Of a stretch of 64,000 nucleotides of DNA, positions 7,667-17,159 are shown piece after piece. Positions within the stretch are counted from its first letter, which is position 1. Each line of letters begins with the position of its first letter. The notes under the pieces were generated by a model that was not told the origin of the DNA, did not search any database, and was given only the letters and a program-made list of their open reading frames with translations. The DNA lies in contig NZ_CP046051.1 in NCBI RefSeq assembly GCF_013315815.1, positions 1,549,501 to 1,613,500 of the forward strand, written 5' to 3'. This DNA comes from Caproicibacterium lactatifermentans (GTDB lineage Bacteria; Bacillota; Clostridia; Oscillospirales; Acutalibacteraceae). A program made the position numbers and the translations under genes.

Positions 7667-8560
7667 ATGAAAAATTATTGTCTGATGACTGATGCTACAG
7701 CTGAGCTGACCCCAGAACTGGCACAGGAACTGGACGTGGTTGTACTGCCCATGCCGCTCGACCTTGATGGGAAAGCCTATCAGTTCACTTCTTTTGACGA
7801 CAAGTTGAGCGCCCATGATTTTTACGACCATCTGCGTGCAGGAAAATCTGCACATACGTCCCAAATCAATGAAGCTACCTATATGGAATACTTTGAGAAA
7901 TATTTGCAACAGGGCATCGATATTTTGTATCTGTGCTTTTCTTCCGGCCTTAGCAACACCTATTGCGCGGCCTGCCGCTGCGCGGAAGAACTGCGGAGAA
8001 AATACCCGGAACGTACACTGGAATGTGTAGATACGCTGTGTGCTTCCGCCGGCGAGGGACTGCTGGTATATACCTGTGCCAATATGCGCAAATCCGGCAC
8101 GCCGCTGGAGGAAGTAAAGCAGTGGGCCTACGACCACCGTGATACGGTTTGCCAATGCTTCAAAGTGGACGAGCTGGAACATCTGCGCCGCGGTGGACGT
8201 ATTTCCACAACCACGGCCGTTATCGGTTCTGCCCTGCAGATAAAGCCAATCCTTGTTGTGAACCATGAGGGAAAGCTGGAGGTTGTGGCAAAAGCGCGCG
8301 GCCGCAAGCGTGCCCGTGACTATCTTCTGCAGATTATCGAAAAACATCTGCTGAACACGCCGGAAAACGATACTATTTTTATTGGTCACGGCGATACGCT
8401 GGAAGAGGCGCAGTCTTTGGCGGCGGATATTCAGAAAAACCTGCCGCAGATTAAGCGCACCATTATTGTGCCGATTGGTCCTATCGTTGGCACACACGTC
8501 GGCCCCGGCATGATGGACCTGCTTTTCTACGGAACAGACAGAATGTGCCGTTTAAGGTAA
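7667..8560 (+). CDS. DegV family protein (fatty-acid binding, FakB-like)
   Basis: The 297-residue protein has the DegV fold. DATAELTPE at the N-terminus, AHTSQIN near residue 62, the FSSGLSNTY loop, and a DELEHLRRGGRIS segment match family positions. DegV proteins bind a single long-chain fatty acid. The FakB subgroup presents it to the kinase FakA for acyl-phosphate formation. No fakA is in this window, so its role as a kinase partner is unproven. The ribosome site AGAAGGAG is well placed. It is a single-gene unit with promoter and terminator. Confidence 0.9.
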   Translation: MKNYCLMTDATAELTPELAQELDVVVLPMPLDLDGKAYQFTSFDDKLSAHDFYDHLRAGKSAHTSQINEATYMEYFEKYLQQGIDILYLCFSSGLSNTYCAACRCAEELRRKYPERTLECVDTLCASAGEGLLVYTCANMRKSGTPLEEVKQWAYDHRDTVCQCFKVDELEHLRRGGRISTTTAVIGSALQIKPILVVNHEGKLEVVAKARGRKRARDYLLQIIEKHLLNTPENDTIFIGHGDTLEEAQSLAADIQKNLPQIKRTIIVPIGPIVGTHVGPGMMDLLFYGTDRMCRLR

Positions 8561-8587
8561 ATTTCCGCTTTTGCTTTTATTTTATAA

Positions 8588-8633
8588 GAAAAGGCAGACA
8601 GCCCGCACATAAAATGCAGGTTGTCCGCCTTTC
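8588..8633. terminator. Bidirectional terminator between degV and the clp gene
   Basis: A stem of about 14 bp (AAAGGCAGACAGCC against GGTTGTCCGCCTTT, one mismatch) with T-rich flanks lies between two convergent genes. Confidence 0.8.
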
Positions 8634-8649
8634 TTTATTTTATCCGCTG

Positions 8650-10950
8650 TTACACCAATGTGCACAGAGAGAGTTCATCGTTCTGTACCGTCAGGCTGAC
8701 ACCGCTCAAACCGGTATCCGACGTCTCAATGAGAATCTCCGCCAAACGGTCCTCCACCTTGCGGCGAATCAGGTTGCGCAGGTCACGTGCACCACTCTTT
8801 CCGCCGTGGGCGTGCTCCGCAAGCCATGCGGCAGCCGCGTCATCATAGGTAAAGGTAACTCCGCGCTCCTTCAGCGTGCCCACATATTCATTGAGCATCA
8901 GCTTTGCAATTTCGCCGAAGTCCTGTTTGGAAAGCTGGCGGAATACGATAATTTCATCCACACGGCTTAAAAACTCCGGACGCAGGAACTCGGAAAGTGC
9001 CTTCATGGCATGTTCCCTGCTGACATTCTCTTCACTGCGGTTAAAGCCCAACGCCGACTCATGGACATTGCTACCCGCATTGCTGGTCATAATGATAACT
9101 GTGTTTTCAAAGTTGACATTGCGGCCTTGTGCGTCCGTGATATGTCCTTCGTCCAGAATCTGCAAAAGGATATTCATGACATCCGGGTGCGCCTTTTCAA
9201 TCTCATCAAACAACAGCACACTGTACGGCTGACGGCGTACCTTTTCGGTCACCTGTCCCGCCTCGTCATAGCCAACATAGCCGGGCGGGGAACCGATGAT
9301 ACGTGAAACACTGTACTTGTCCATATATTCGCTCATATCCAAACGAATCAGTGTTTCCGGCTTATCAAACAGCTCTTTGGAAAGCACTTTGGCAAGCTCG
9401 GTTTTGCCGACACCGGTCGGTCCAACAAAGATAAACGATGCCGGACGGCGGCGCGGGCTGATTTGCACCCGGCTGCGGCGAACAGCCGCTGCCACTGCGG
9501 AGACAGCTTCTTTTTGGCCAATAATCTTTTGCTTCAGAATGTCCTCGATATGTGACAGTTTTTTCAGTTCGCTTTCCTGCACACGGCTGGCGGGGATTCC
9601 TGTCCACATCTCAATGACGTGTGCAAGGTCCTGTTCCTCCACCGGTGCGCCCAGCGCCTTCGGTGCCAGTTCCGCTGCACGCTGCTCGGAACGGGAAATC
9701 TCCGTACGGACCTCCGCCAGCTTTTCATAGTTGGTTTCATCCCCGGCCGTCAGCTCATCTTCCTGTCGGCGCAGTTTCTGAAGCTGCTGGTTCAGCGTAT
9801 CATATTCAGTCATGGATTTGTTGCGCAGAGCCGCACAAGCACAGGCCTCATCCAGCAGGTCAATCGCCTTATCCGGCAGAAAGCGGTCATTGATATACCG
9901 CTCAGAAAGGACAACCGTGCGGCGGGCAATCTGGTCAGAAACAGTTACATGGTGGAACTTCTCATAGTATTCTTTTATTCCCAGAATAATCTGTGTTGCT
10001 TCCGCAATGGACGGTTCCTCAATGGTAACCGGCTGAAAACGGCGCTCCAAAGCGGCATCCTTTTCAATATACTTGCGGTATTCACTGAAAGTAGTTGCAC
10101 CAATCACCTGAATTTCGCCGCGGGAAAGGGCAGGCTTCATAATATTCGCCGCATTCATACTGCCCTCGGCATCGCCCGTCCCCACCAGATTATGCACTTC
10201 ATCAATAAACAAAATGATATTTCCGGCGTCCCGTACCTCCTGCAGCAGGCCCTTAATGCGGCTTTCAAACTGACCGCGGAACTGTGTGCCTGCAACCAGT
10301 GCGGTCAGGTCCAGCAGCATAATTTCCTTGTCCTGCAAGCGGGCTGGTACTTTGCCTTCCGCAATGCGTAGGGCAAGGCCCTCCGCCACCGCTGTCTTGC
10401 CGACACCCGGCTCACCTATCAGGCAGGGGTTGTTTTTTGTGCGGCGGGACAGTATCTGCACCACACGGTTGATTTCCCTGTCCCGGCCTATGATACGGTC
10501 AATTTCGCCCTTTCTGGCACGGGCAGTCAGGTTCGTACAATAGGTATCCAAATGACGGTGTTTCGTTTTCTTTTTTTCGGCTGGTCTCCGCCCCGACGGA
10601 GCCTGTCGGTCTTTGCTGTCCTCCCCGGCTGCCGCAGTGCCGTTTTCGCTGTTTGTGTCATACAGATTTTTTAATAATCCAGCGGGGAACAGTGCCGCAC
10701 CGCCCGGCTGAAAGCCGTCGCTGTCGCCATCGTCGCTGTCCTCATTGGCTTCATCCATAAAAGCGTTCAGTTCATTTTCCATGGCTTCCATCTGGTCACT
10801 GGTCAGGCCCATTTTGTCCATCAGGTCGTTTACCGACTTAATTCCCAGTTCCCGGGCACAGGTCAGGCAGTAACCTTGGGGTTCGCCGCTGTCCGCTGTA
10901 GAGGATAAAAATACTACAGCAGGGCGTTTGTGACATCTGGAACACAACAT
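8650..10950 (-). CDS. ClpE/ClpC-type AAA+ unfoldase with N-terminal zinc finger
   Basis: This Hsp100 ATPase unfolds proteins for ClpP. The N-terminus carries a C3-C6/C28-C31 zinc finger and an acidic linker instead of the double Clp-N repeat of ClpC, as in ClpE. Two AAA+ modules follow, with Walker A GEPGVGKT and GPTGVGKT and Walker B LFIDEVHN and [11 protein letters not shown] short coiled M-domain lies between them. The LGF tripeptide in ESALGFNRS is the expected ClpP-docking loop. I chose the ATG of MLCSRC at 10950 (766 residues), because an upstream GTG lies too close to the AGAGAAG ribosome site. It stands alone. No CtsR or CIRCE operator is visible. The subfamily call ClpE is likely but not certain. 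Confidence 0.88.
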   Translation of the reverse strand: MLCSRCHKRPAVVFLSSTADSGEPQGYCLTCARELGIKSVNDLMDKMGLTSDQMEAMENELNAFMDEANEDSDDGDSDGFQPGGAALFPAGLLKNLYDTNSENGTAAAGEDSKDRQAPSGRRPAEKKKTKHRHLDTYCTNLTARARKGEIDRIIGRDREINRVVQILSRRTKNNPCLIGEPGVGKTAVAEGLALRIAEGKVPARLQDKEIMLLDLTALVAGTQFRGQFESRIKGLLQEVRDAGNIILFIDEVHNLVGTGDAEGSMNAANIMKPALSRGEIQVIGATTFSEYRKYIEKDAALERRFQPVTIEEPSIAEATQIILGIKEYYEKFHHVTVSDQIARRTVVLSERYINDRFLPDKAIDLLDEACACAALRNKSMTEYDTLNQQLQKLRRQEDELTAGDETNYEKLAEVRTEISRSEQRAAELAPKALGAPVEEQDLAHVIEMWTGIPASRVQESELKKLSHIEDILKQKIIGQKEAVSAVAAAVRRSRVQISPRRRPASFIFVGPTGVGKTELAKVLSKELFDKPETLIRLDMSEYMDKYSVSRIIGSPPGYVGYDEAGQVTEKVRRQPYSVLLFDEIEKAHPDVMNILLQILDEGHITDAQGRNVNFENTVIIMTSNAGSNVHESALGFNRSEENVSREHAMKALSEFLRPEFLSRVDEIIVFRQLSKQDFGEIAKLMLNEYVGTLKERGVTFTYDDAAAAWLAEHAHGGKSGARDLRNLIRRKVEDRLAEILIETSDTGLSGVSLTVQNDELSLCTLV

Positions 10951-10996
10951 ATTAAAAATCACTTCTCTTTTTGAATTGGTAATCCATTTTATGTGC

Positions 10997-11036
10997 CGTG
11001 CCTATACTGTTTGGACACGGTCTCATTTTTATTATA
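10997..11036 (-). promoter_or_regulatory. Putative clp promoter -10 and 5' hairpin
   Basis: On the minus strand TATAAT (11031-11036) has no good -35 element. Just downstream, CCGTG(T)CC pairs with GGCACGG (10997-11021), so the transcript would begin almost directly with a 7-bp hairpin, about 45 bases before the start codon. Confidence 0.45.
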
Positions 11037-11087
11037 GCTTATCCTGAAACGATAAAGGTAAATAAATTATAAATATTACAGAAAATA

Positions 11088-11120
11088 TAAAAACCCCGGC
11101 AGAAAAATCCGCCGGGTTCT
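11088..11120 (-). terminator. Terminator of cvpA-pgsA
   Basis: On the minus strand AACCCGGC pairs with GCCGGGGTT (one bulge), followed by TTTATATTT, just after the pgsA stop. Confidence 0.78.
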
Positions 11121-11121
11121 G

Positions 11122-11748
11122 TCATTTTTTCTCCCTGTACTTTTTCTTGTCCATCATTTTGTCCAGGTCCAGCTGGTCTTCCGGCGCAGTGCTGTTCAAG
11201 ATGCGAAAAAACGCACGTCCGTACATAACCAGCGCATAAATCATAAAGAAAGCCGTTACAATCAGCAACACAACAACCGCCGTTATTGCCCACTGCCACA
11301 CACGGAACATATCCACCATCAGAATAACTGCAAATGTAATGTAAAACAATACCGTAGCAAACTTGCCGTACCACTGCGCCGCACAGGGGCGCTTCCTCTT
11401 TCTCAGCAGCACTGCACCACCAACCAGCATGATGCCCTCTTTGATAATAAAAATCAAAAACAGCGGAAGCAGCATGGGGTGGCGAATGGCCAAACTGATA
11501 GCAACGGACCCCTGAATAATTTTGTCAGAAATCGGGTCCAGCAGCTGGCCCAGCTCCGTATACTGATGAAAACGGCGCGCAATAAGGCCGTCCAGCACAT
11601 CGGTCAGTCCTGCAAACAGCAGCATAATGATAGCCGGCACAACCGCTCCATTTAAGTAGAAATACATAAAGGGAATGACCAGTATGATGCGCAGAACGGT
11701 CAGGGTATTCGGTACATTGAAGTTTTTGTTTTTGTCCTTATTTGACAT
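11122..11748 (-). CDS. pgsA: CDP-diacylglycerol-glycerol-3-phosphate 3-phosphatidyltransferase
   Basis: This membrane enzyme makes phosphatidylglycerol phosphate, the committed step to phosphatidylglycerol and cardiolipin. The CDP-alcohol phosphotransferase motif is complete: D-x2-DG-x2-AR-x8-G-x3-D-x3-D in TDVLDGLIARRF...GQLLDPISD. Four to five hydrophobic segments span residues 15-175. At 208 residues it is slightly longer than usual because of a charged C-terminal tail (LDKMMDKKKYREKK). Its start overlaps the end of cvpA by 11 bp, so the two are translationally coupled. Confidence 0.93.
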   Translation of the reverse strand: MSNKDKNKNFNVPNTLTVLRIILVIPFMYFYLNGAVVPAIIMLLFAGLTDVLDGLIARRFHQYTELGQLLDPISDKIIQGSVAISLAIRHPMLLPLFLIFIIKEGIMLVGGAVLLRKRKRPCAAQWYGKFATVLFYITFAVILMVDMFRVWQWAITAVVVLLIVTAFFMIYALVMYGRAFFRILNSTAPEDQLDLDKMMDKKKYREKK

Positions 11749-12370
11749 TCGTTTGCACGCCCTCTCTCAACACCTTTTGATAAAACGTGTACACCGGGTT
11801 GCGCACATCTGCAGGCAGCTTGTCAACGAATGCACGTACTTTCTGTTCCGCCTCACTCTTCGTTGGTGAAGAAGTTCCCGATGAATGGGAGGACGCAGCC
11901 GAAGAAGAATTTTCCGGCATTTGCAGCACAACAGAGCTGCTAAAATCCTTCAGCTGTACTTTATCCGGATACTTAACCGCAAGCACCGGCAACAGCAGCC
12001 GCAGCACTGCACACACCAGCATGACCAGCAAAACACCTTTCACTCCGCCAAAAATGCCGCCAAAAACGCGGTTAATGGCATGTAACCCCGGCAGACGGCA
12101 CAGGGCATCCAGCAGACGGCACAGCAGGCCCACTGCAACCAGAATCAAAACAAACGCAAGAACTGTACACAGCACTTCACGCATCGCCTGACTCTGCCCT
12201 TTAAAAGCCGGCAGAACGCCGGAAAGCCACTTCCCAAGTTGTGGTGAAAGGAACACTGCCGCTGCCAAACCAGCCAAACCGGCCAGCGTGCGGACAGCTC
12301 CTCTGCAGGCACCGGAAATAATGCAGGCAATGAACACTACCAATAGAATAACATCCAATATAACGCCCAT
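11738..12370 (-). CDS. CvpA family membrane protein
   Basis: The 210-residue protein has four hydrophobic segments in the first 130 residues and the family's glycine-rich turn (NRVFGGIFGGVKGVLLV). A cytoplasmic or external Ser/Thr-rich tail follows. CvpA proteins were found through colicin V production in E. coli, and their biochemical role is not settled. The gene has its own promoter and an AGGGAGGTG ribosome site, and is coupled to pgsA, which hints at an envelope role. Confidence 0.85.
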   Translation of the reverse strand: MGVILDVILLVVFIACIISGACRGAVRTLAGLAGLAAAVFLSPQLGKWLSGVLPAFKGQSQAMREVLCTVLAFVLILVAVGLLCRLLDALCRLPGLHAINRVFGGIFGGVKGVLLVMLVCAVLRLLLPVLAVKYPDKVQLKDFSSSVVLQMPENSSSAASSHSSGTSSPTKSEAEQKVRAFVDKLPADVRNPVYTFYQKVLREGVQTNVK

Positions 12371-12408
12371 TTCGGCTGCACCTCCCTGTTTTTCCGCAAT
12401 ATTTATTG

Positions 12409-12437
12409 ATTATACTACAGTTTACAAAATCCCGCAA
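12409..12437 (-). promoter_or_regulatory. Promoter of cvpA-pgsA
   Basis: On the minus strand TTGCGG (12432-12437) and TATAAT (12409-12414) are 17 bp apart. The -35 element starts only 12 bp beyond the stop of the upstream gene. Confidence 0.75.
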
Positions 12438-12448
12438 CCGAACCAGAC

Positions 12449-13681
12449 CTATGCTTTTAGGCCCTCCAGCCGTACTTCCGAAACGTCCAATATGTACGCC
12501 TGCTTTTCTGTGCGCAGTGCCACCGCGCGGGCATTGGTTCCCACACTGCAGGTACCCGCGGCACCGCCTCCGGCAATGGAATAAGCCTGTATTTTGCTGC
12601 CGCACAGCGCCGCCATTACCTGCCCCATGCGTGACACGCTGGATGGCGCACGGTCCACCTGCACAACGGCTGTCTGTTTGCCGTCCGTACCGACCGCCGC
12701 CAGCGTGCCCGCCACGGCATTATGAAACTTGGAAATGCCCAGAACAGCACCGCCTCTCTGCAGGTTCCAGGAGCAAAGCTCACCGTCACCATAAGAATAG
12801 GCAGAAAGCTTTTTGCCGCCTGCACTCAGTGCCGCTGTCTGTGTATCCCCAACCGCCAGTACACCGTTGCTGTCTGTATAGCAAATGTCCAGAAACGTAG
12901 TATCACTGTAAGAAGCGATCGGCTTTACTGTCTTATTGGAATTAAAGTCCAGCTCATAAATAACACTGGTCAGCACACCGTTGCTGGCGCTGACCGCTGT
13001 GACCGCGGCATGTGTACCAGAAGCATTCATCGCTACAGCAGTCGGCGAATACTCCGAGAATGAGTATGAGAAGGCGACCTGCCCGTTCGGCAGGTAAACA
13101 GTCAGCTTTCCGCAGTAACCGTCAGCCTGCGTCAGCAAAGCAAAACGTCCGTTGGCGCATACCGCACCGCCTAGAATTTTATTGTCCGCGTTCCCTGCCA
13201 GCAATGTGTTTAGCTGGTTGCCCAGCTGATAGCCCGTCCCGCCCAGATTATACACCAAAATGCGGTTTCCGTTCACTTTCATAACTGGTTCAGAAAAACT
13301 ATGCTTGCGGTTGAACAGCTCCTTTGCGGAACTGTTGTAGGCACGGACTGCCGTATCGCTGGTAAAGAAAATATCTTTTCCGGACGACACAAAATTCCGC
13401 GTCATAACATTTTCCGTATTAAAATGCACCGGATATCCCTTACCTGTGCCGATTCCCAGCATTTGCGTCTGCACCCATTCCGAAATGTTGGCAGGTTTTA
13501 GGTTGTCACGGTTCACCCACACCGCCAGCACCAGCGCACAGGCCAGCAAAATAGCGATTGCCGTATAAATGCCGCGGCCGCGCTTTCTGCCCCTTTTTTT
13601 ACGGGAAGAGGTTCTCAATGGCGGCAGCTCCCCCGGCAAAGGCTCCTGTCCGTCACAGGAGTTGTTTGGTTTGTCCTGCAT
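12449..13681 (-). CDS. Membrane-anchored beta-propeller-like protein (DUF5711 type)
   Basis: A basic N-terminus (SSRKKRGRKRGRG) precedes one transmembrane helix near residues 40-60 (AIAILLACALVLAVW). About 340 extracytoplasmic residues with repeated short beta-strand units follow, rather like WD or PQQ propeller blades (ILGGAVCANGRFALLTQ, AVAMNASGTHAAVT, LDICYTDSNGVLAVG). I recognise this as a DUF5711-type protein of Clostridia with no established function. I chose the internal ATG of MQDKPNN (410 residues), because an AGGAGG lies 9 bases before it. The gene then overlaps the 3' end of truA by 29 bp and is probably co-transcribed with it. Confidence 0.7.
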   Translation of the reverse strand: MQDKPNNSCDGQEPLPGELPPLRTSSRKKRGRKRGRGIYTAIAILLACALVLAVWVNRDNLKPANISEWVQTQMLGIGTGKGYPVHFNTENVMTRNFVSSGKDIFFTSDTAVRAYNSSAKELFNRKHSFSEPVMKVNGNRILVYNLGGTGYQLGNQLNTLLAGNADNKILGGAVCANGRFALLTQADGYCGKLTVYLPNGQVAFSYSFSEYSPTAVAMNASGTHAAVTAVSASNGVLTSVIYELDFNSNKTVKPIASYSDTTFLDICYTDSNGVLAVGDTQTAALSAGGKKLSAYSYGDGELCSWNLQRGGAVLGISKFHNAVAGTLAAVGTDGKQTAVVQVDRAPSSVSRMGQVMAALCGSKIQAYSIAGGGAAGTCSVGTNARAVALRTEKQAYILDVSEVRLEGLKA

Positions 13682-14432
13682 TGAGATCTGCCTCCTCATA
13701 ATAAACGTGGTTCAGGTAAAGCCCCTGCGGCGGGGCAGTCGGGCCGGCTTGGCTACGGTCTTTCGCGGCAAAGATGCGCGGAATGTCCCGCGGCATTAGC
13801 TTGCCTTGTGCCGCATATAGAAGCGTGCCGGTCAGGATGCGCACCATATTGTACAGAAAGCCATCGGCCGTAACAGAAAAGGTAATCATGCTGCCGCTGC
13901 GCTGCACTTCCGCCTGTGTAATGGTGCGGGTAAAATCGCCTTTTTCCCGTTTGTCTTGGGTACAAAAAGATGTGAAATTGTGCCGGCCGATATACTGCTC
14001 AGCCGTCCGGTTCAGCAGTTCCTCGTCCAGCGGATACCAATAGTGCAGCGCACGTCTGTACAGAAACGGGTCACGCACCGGTGCGTTCCATATCTGATAC
14101 ACATACTGTTTGCCCCGACAGGAATAACGTGCATGAAACGCTGGCGGCACTTCACGACAGGCTGTCACCGCCACATCCGGCGGCAGAAAATGATTGACTG
14201 CCTGCACAAGCCGTCCGCAAGGAATCTGCCGCTCAGTATGCAGGGAAACGCAGAACATACGCGCGTGCACACCGGCATCTGTGCGGGAGCAGCCCTTCAG
14301 GTTCGGCGTTTCCTGCAGCACATTCTGCAGGGCGGTCTGAAAGACCTGTTGGACGGTCACAGCATTCGGCTGTATCTGCCAGCCATGATAGCCCGCGCCA
14401 TCAAAGCAAAGTGTAAAAAGAAGATTGCGCAA
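13653..14432 (-). CDS. truA: tRNA pseudouridine(38-40) synthase TruA
   Basis: It isomerises uridines 38-40 in the tRNA anticodon arm. The 259-residue protein has the catalytic aspartate in CSRTDAGVHA and the family motifs LCFDGAGYHGWQ at the N-terminus and MVRILTGTLL near the C-terminus. The start codon is TTG, supported by AAAGGAG seven bases upstream. It follows ecfT by 45 bp, the classic ecfA1-ecfA2-ecfT-truA order of Firmicutes. Confidence 0.95.
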   Translation of the reverse strand: MRNLLFTLCFDGAGYHGWQIQPNAVTVQQVFQTALQNVLQETPNLKGCSRTDAGVHARMFCVSLHTERQIPCGRLVQAVNHFLPPDVAVTACREVPPAFHARYSCRGKQYVYQIWNAPVRDPFLYRRALHYWYPLDEELLNRTAEQYIGRHNFTSFCTQDKREKGDFTRTITQAEVQRSGSMITFSVTADGFLYNMVRILTGTLLYAAQGKLMPRDIPRIFAAKDRSQAGPTAPPQGLYLNHVYYEEADLNAGQTKQLL

Positions 14433-14477
14433 GGGACTGCTCCTTTCCGGAAAAGATTGCTGCGGACACGGCTGTTT

Positions 14478-15293
14478 TCAAGTAAGAGAAGCTGGCAGCA
14501 GAATATTCAAAAGGATAATCGCCGCCAACATCAAAATTGCAAAAACAACCGCGACAAGGTCAATCGTCTGCAAATGCAGGACTTTCATTTTGGTACGGCC
14601 CTCACCGCCGTGGTAGCAGCGGCATTCCATTGCCATGGCCAAATCATACGCCCGGCGGAAAGAGGAAACAAACAGCGGAATCAGCACTGGAATCAGTGCC
14701 TTAATGCGCTGCATCAGTCCACCGGATTCCATATCCGCGCCGCGGGCTTTTTGCGCAGACATAATGCGGTCCGTCTCGTCCAACAGCGTAGGCACAAACC
14801 GCAGTGCGATTGTCATCATCATGGAAATCTCGTGGACTTTGACATGAAAGACCTTCAACGGGGACAAAAGGCGCTCCATCGCATCGGTCAGCTCTGTCGG
14901 CGACGTCGTAAACGTGAGAATAGAGCTAAAGAGAATCAAGCTGACAATCCGCACTGCAATGAAAATAGCGTTGCGGATGCCATTTGCTGTAATCTGCATA
15001 AATCCCAGCTGAACCAGCACCGGTCCGGTTCCATAAAAGAGATTCAGAACAGCGGTGAACAGTACAATGAACAGAATTCCCTTCATGCTTTTAAAGTACA
15101 GCTTTATCGGTACGCCGGAAACCGCCATCAGTGCAAACGTGGCCACCACCAACAGCACCAGTCCCGCGAAATTCTGTGCTACAAAAATATAAACAATAAA
15201 TGCGACGGTCAGCACAAGCTTAATCCGCGGATCCAGCCGATGCAGCAGGGACTTGCCGGGAATAAACTGACCCAATGCAATATCTCTGGTCAT
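14478..15293 (-). CDS. ecfT: Energy-coupling factor transporter transmembrane protein EcfT
   Basis: This is the membrane scaffold of group II ECF vitamin transporters. It couples the two ATPases to interchangeable S components. The 271-residue protein has five to six hydrophobic helices and the two Ala-Arg-Gly type coupling motifs (SAQKARGADMES and the AMECRCY helix equivalent). Start and stop overlap with ecfA2 (ATGA). The pantothenate-type S component at 51356-52027 is a possible client. Confidence 0.93.
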   Translation of the reverse strand: MTRDIALGQFIPGKSLLHRLDPRIKLVLTVAFIVYIFVAQNFAGLVLLVVATFALMAVSGVPIKLYFKSMKGILFIVLFTAVLNLFYGTGPVLVQLGFMQITANGIRNAIFIAVRIVSLILFSSILTFTTSPTELTDAMERLLSPLKVFHVKVHEISMMMTIALRFVPTLLDETDRIMSAQKARGADMESGGLMQRIKALIPVLIPLFVSSFRRAYDLAMAMECRCYHGGEGRTKMKVLHLQTIDLVAVVFAILMLAAIILLNILLPASLT

Positions 15294-16159
15294 TCGGATG
15301 TGCCCCCTTTCCGCGGCAGCAGCGGCAGTAGCTGTTCCATTGCTTCCTCCAATGTCAGGCAGGTATGAACTGGATAACCATCCGCTTTCAGAATAGACAT
15401 AATTTTGGTAATCTGCGGTACCTGCAGACCAATGGACTCCAATTCCTTATCTTGGGAAAAAACTGCCTGTGTGGTGTCAAACATCTGCAGATGTGAGGAA
15501 TTCATAACCATCACCCTGTCTGCCACACGTGCCACATCTTCCATGCTGTGTGATACCAGCATAATGGTATTGCCGCGCTCCTCATGGTAGCTGACAATTT
15601 CACTTAAAAGGACATCCCGTCCGGCGGGGTCCAAGCCCGCTGTTGGTTCGTCCAAAACCAGCACATCCGGGTCCATGGCAATCACGCCCGCGATGGCAAC
15701 ACGGCGCTTTTCACCGCCGGAAAGCTCAAATGGGCTTTTGTCTAACAGCTCGTCCTGCAGTCCGACAAATTTTGCGGCATCACGCGCACGCTTTTCTATT
15801 TCCGCATCTGTTAGGCCCATATTGCGCGGACCAAATGAAATATCCTGCATAACCGTTTCCTCAAACAGCTGGTCCTCCGGATACTGAAACACCATACCCA
15901 CCCGAAAGCGCACCGCGCGTATCTTCTTCGGTTCTTCCCAAATATCTTTTCCTGCCAGCAGCACGCGGCCGGAGGTCGGGCGGATAAGGCCGTTCATCAT
16001 TTGTATCATGGTACTTTTGCCGGAACCGGTGTGACCAATGACACCGATAAACTCACCCTGCTGAATTTTGAAGTTGACATTCTGCACGGCCTTTTTTTCA
16101 AAGGGCGTGCCTGTTCCGTAGGTATAGCATAAATTCTGTGCTTCCAGAATCGGCGTCAT
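15290..16159 (-). CDS. ecfA2: Energy-coupling factor transporter ATP-binding protein EcfA2
   Basis: This is one of the two ABC ATPases of the ECF module. The 289-residue protein has Walker [11 protein letters not shown]-loop FQYPEDQLF, signature [13 protein letters not shown], Walker [14 protein letters not shown] and the H-loop VSHSMED. I chose the ATG of MTPILEAQ, because it overlaps the ecfA1 stop as ATGA. An upstream in-frame Met lies inside ecfA1. Confidence 0.94.
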   Translation of the reverse strand: MTPILEAQNLCYTYGTGTPFEKKAVQNVNFKIQQGEFIGVIGHTGSGKSTMIQMMNGLIRPTSGRVLLAGKDIWEEPKKIRAVRFRVGMVFQYPEDQLFEETVMQDISFGPRNMGLTDAEIEKRARDAAKFVGLQDELLDKSPFELSGGEKRRVAIAGVIAMDPDVLVLDEPTAGLDPAGRDVLLSEIVSYHEERGNTIMLVSHSMEDVARVADRVMVMNSSHLQMFDTTQAVFSQDKELESIGLQVPQITKIMSILKADGYPVHTCLTLEEAMEQLLPLLPRKGGTSE

Positions 16160-17028
16160 GCTTCTGCCCCCTTCTGCGCAAGCAGCGGTTCCAGTGCAGA
16201 GACACACTCATCGATAGACAAAACGCAGTGCGGCATGGGACATCCCGCCCCGCGCAGTCGAAAAGCCAGGTCTGTAGCCTGTGGGACATCCAGTTTATGC
16301 GTTTTCAGCAGTCCCACCTGCGAAAAGACCTCCCGCGGTGTTCCCTGTGTTAAAATACGGCCGCTGTCCAGTACGACAACACGGCCAGCCTGGACAGCCT
16401 CGTCCATATAATGTGTAATTAAAATAATTGTAATGCCCTTTTCACGGTTCAGCTGCTGAATGGTGTGCATAACTTCCGCCCGGCCGCGTGGGTCCAGCAT
16501 GGCGGTCGGTTCGTCCAGCACGATGCAGGCTGTCTGCATTGCCAAAATGCCTGCAATGGCTATGCGCTGTTTCTGCCCGCCGGAAAGCTTATACGGTGCG
16601 CAGGTTCGATATTCATACATATCCACTGCCTTCAGAGCCTCATCGACACGGCGGCGGATTTCCACCGGTTCCACACCCAGATTTTCCGGCCCAAAAGCAA
16701 CATCTTCCTCCACAATGGAAGCAACCAGCTGATTGTCCGGATTCTGCTGTACCATACCGACCTGGCGGCGAATATCATAGGTTCTGGATTCATCTGCAGT
16801 ATCCATACCATCCACATATACTTTTCCGGCGGCAGGGATTAACATGGCGTTGAACATTTTGGCCATGGTGGACTTGCCAGAACCATTGTGTCCCAGCAGC
16901 GCCACAAATTCGCCGCGGTCTATCGAGAGGGTAACTCCCTTCAACACATCATGCAGCGGCTTTTCAGGTTCCTCCGGATGCGTCTCATCATACGTAAAGT
17001 GCACATCTTCTGTTCTGATAAATTCCAT
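16156..17028 (-). CDS. ecfA1: Energy-coupling factor transporter ATP-binding protein EcfA1
   Basis: This is the partner ATPase of EcfA2. It has Walker [11 protein letters not shown]-loop VQQNPDNQ, signature [13 protein letters not shown] and Walker [14 protein letters not shown]. The 290-residue start at MEFIRTED is preferred because AAGGAG lies seven bases upstream. The frame remains open further up but without a ribosome site. It is the first gene of ecfA1-ecfA2-ecfT-truA-DUF5711. Confidence 0.94.
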   Translation of the reverse strand: MEFIRTEDVHFTYDETHPEEPEKPLHDVLKGVTLSIDRGEFVALLGHNGSGKSTMAKMFNAMLIPAAGKVYVDGMDTADESRTYDIRRQVGMVQQNPDNQLVASIVEEDVAFGPENLGVEPVEIRRRVDEALKAVDMYEYRTCAPYKLSGGQKQRIAIAGILAMQTACIVLDEPTAMLDPRGRAEVMHTIQQLNREKGITIILITHYMDEAVQAGRVVVLDSGRILTQGTPREVFSQVGLLKTHKLDVPQATDLAFRLRGAGCPMPHCVLSIDECVSALEPLLAQKGAEA

Positions 17029-17159
17029 TGCTGGCTCCTTCATGTGTCGTGTGGCCGGGCGGCGGCCTGCACGCACCTCCCCTTTCACGGGCAGAAATCA
17101 AGATAAATATAAGAGAAATAAGACTGACAAACCGGCAGTCCCTCTGTGAATTTTTGTAT

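Noticed and set aside
16156..17088. Longer start for ecfA1 at 17088
   Set aside because: The extra 20 residues (basic, Arg-rich) match no EcfA1 N-terminus and lack a ribosome site, whereas AAGGAG precedes the ATG at 17028.
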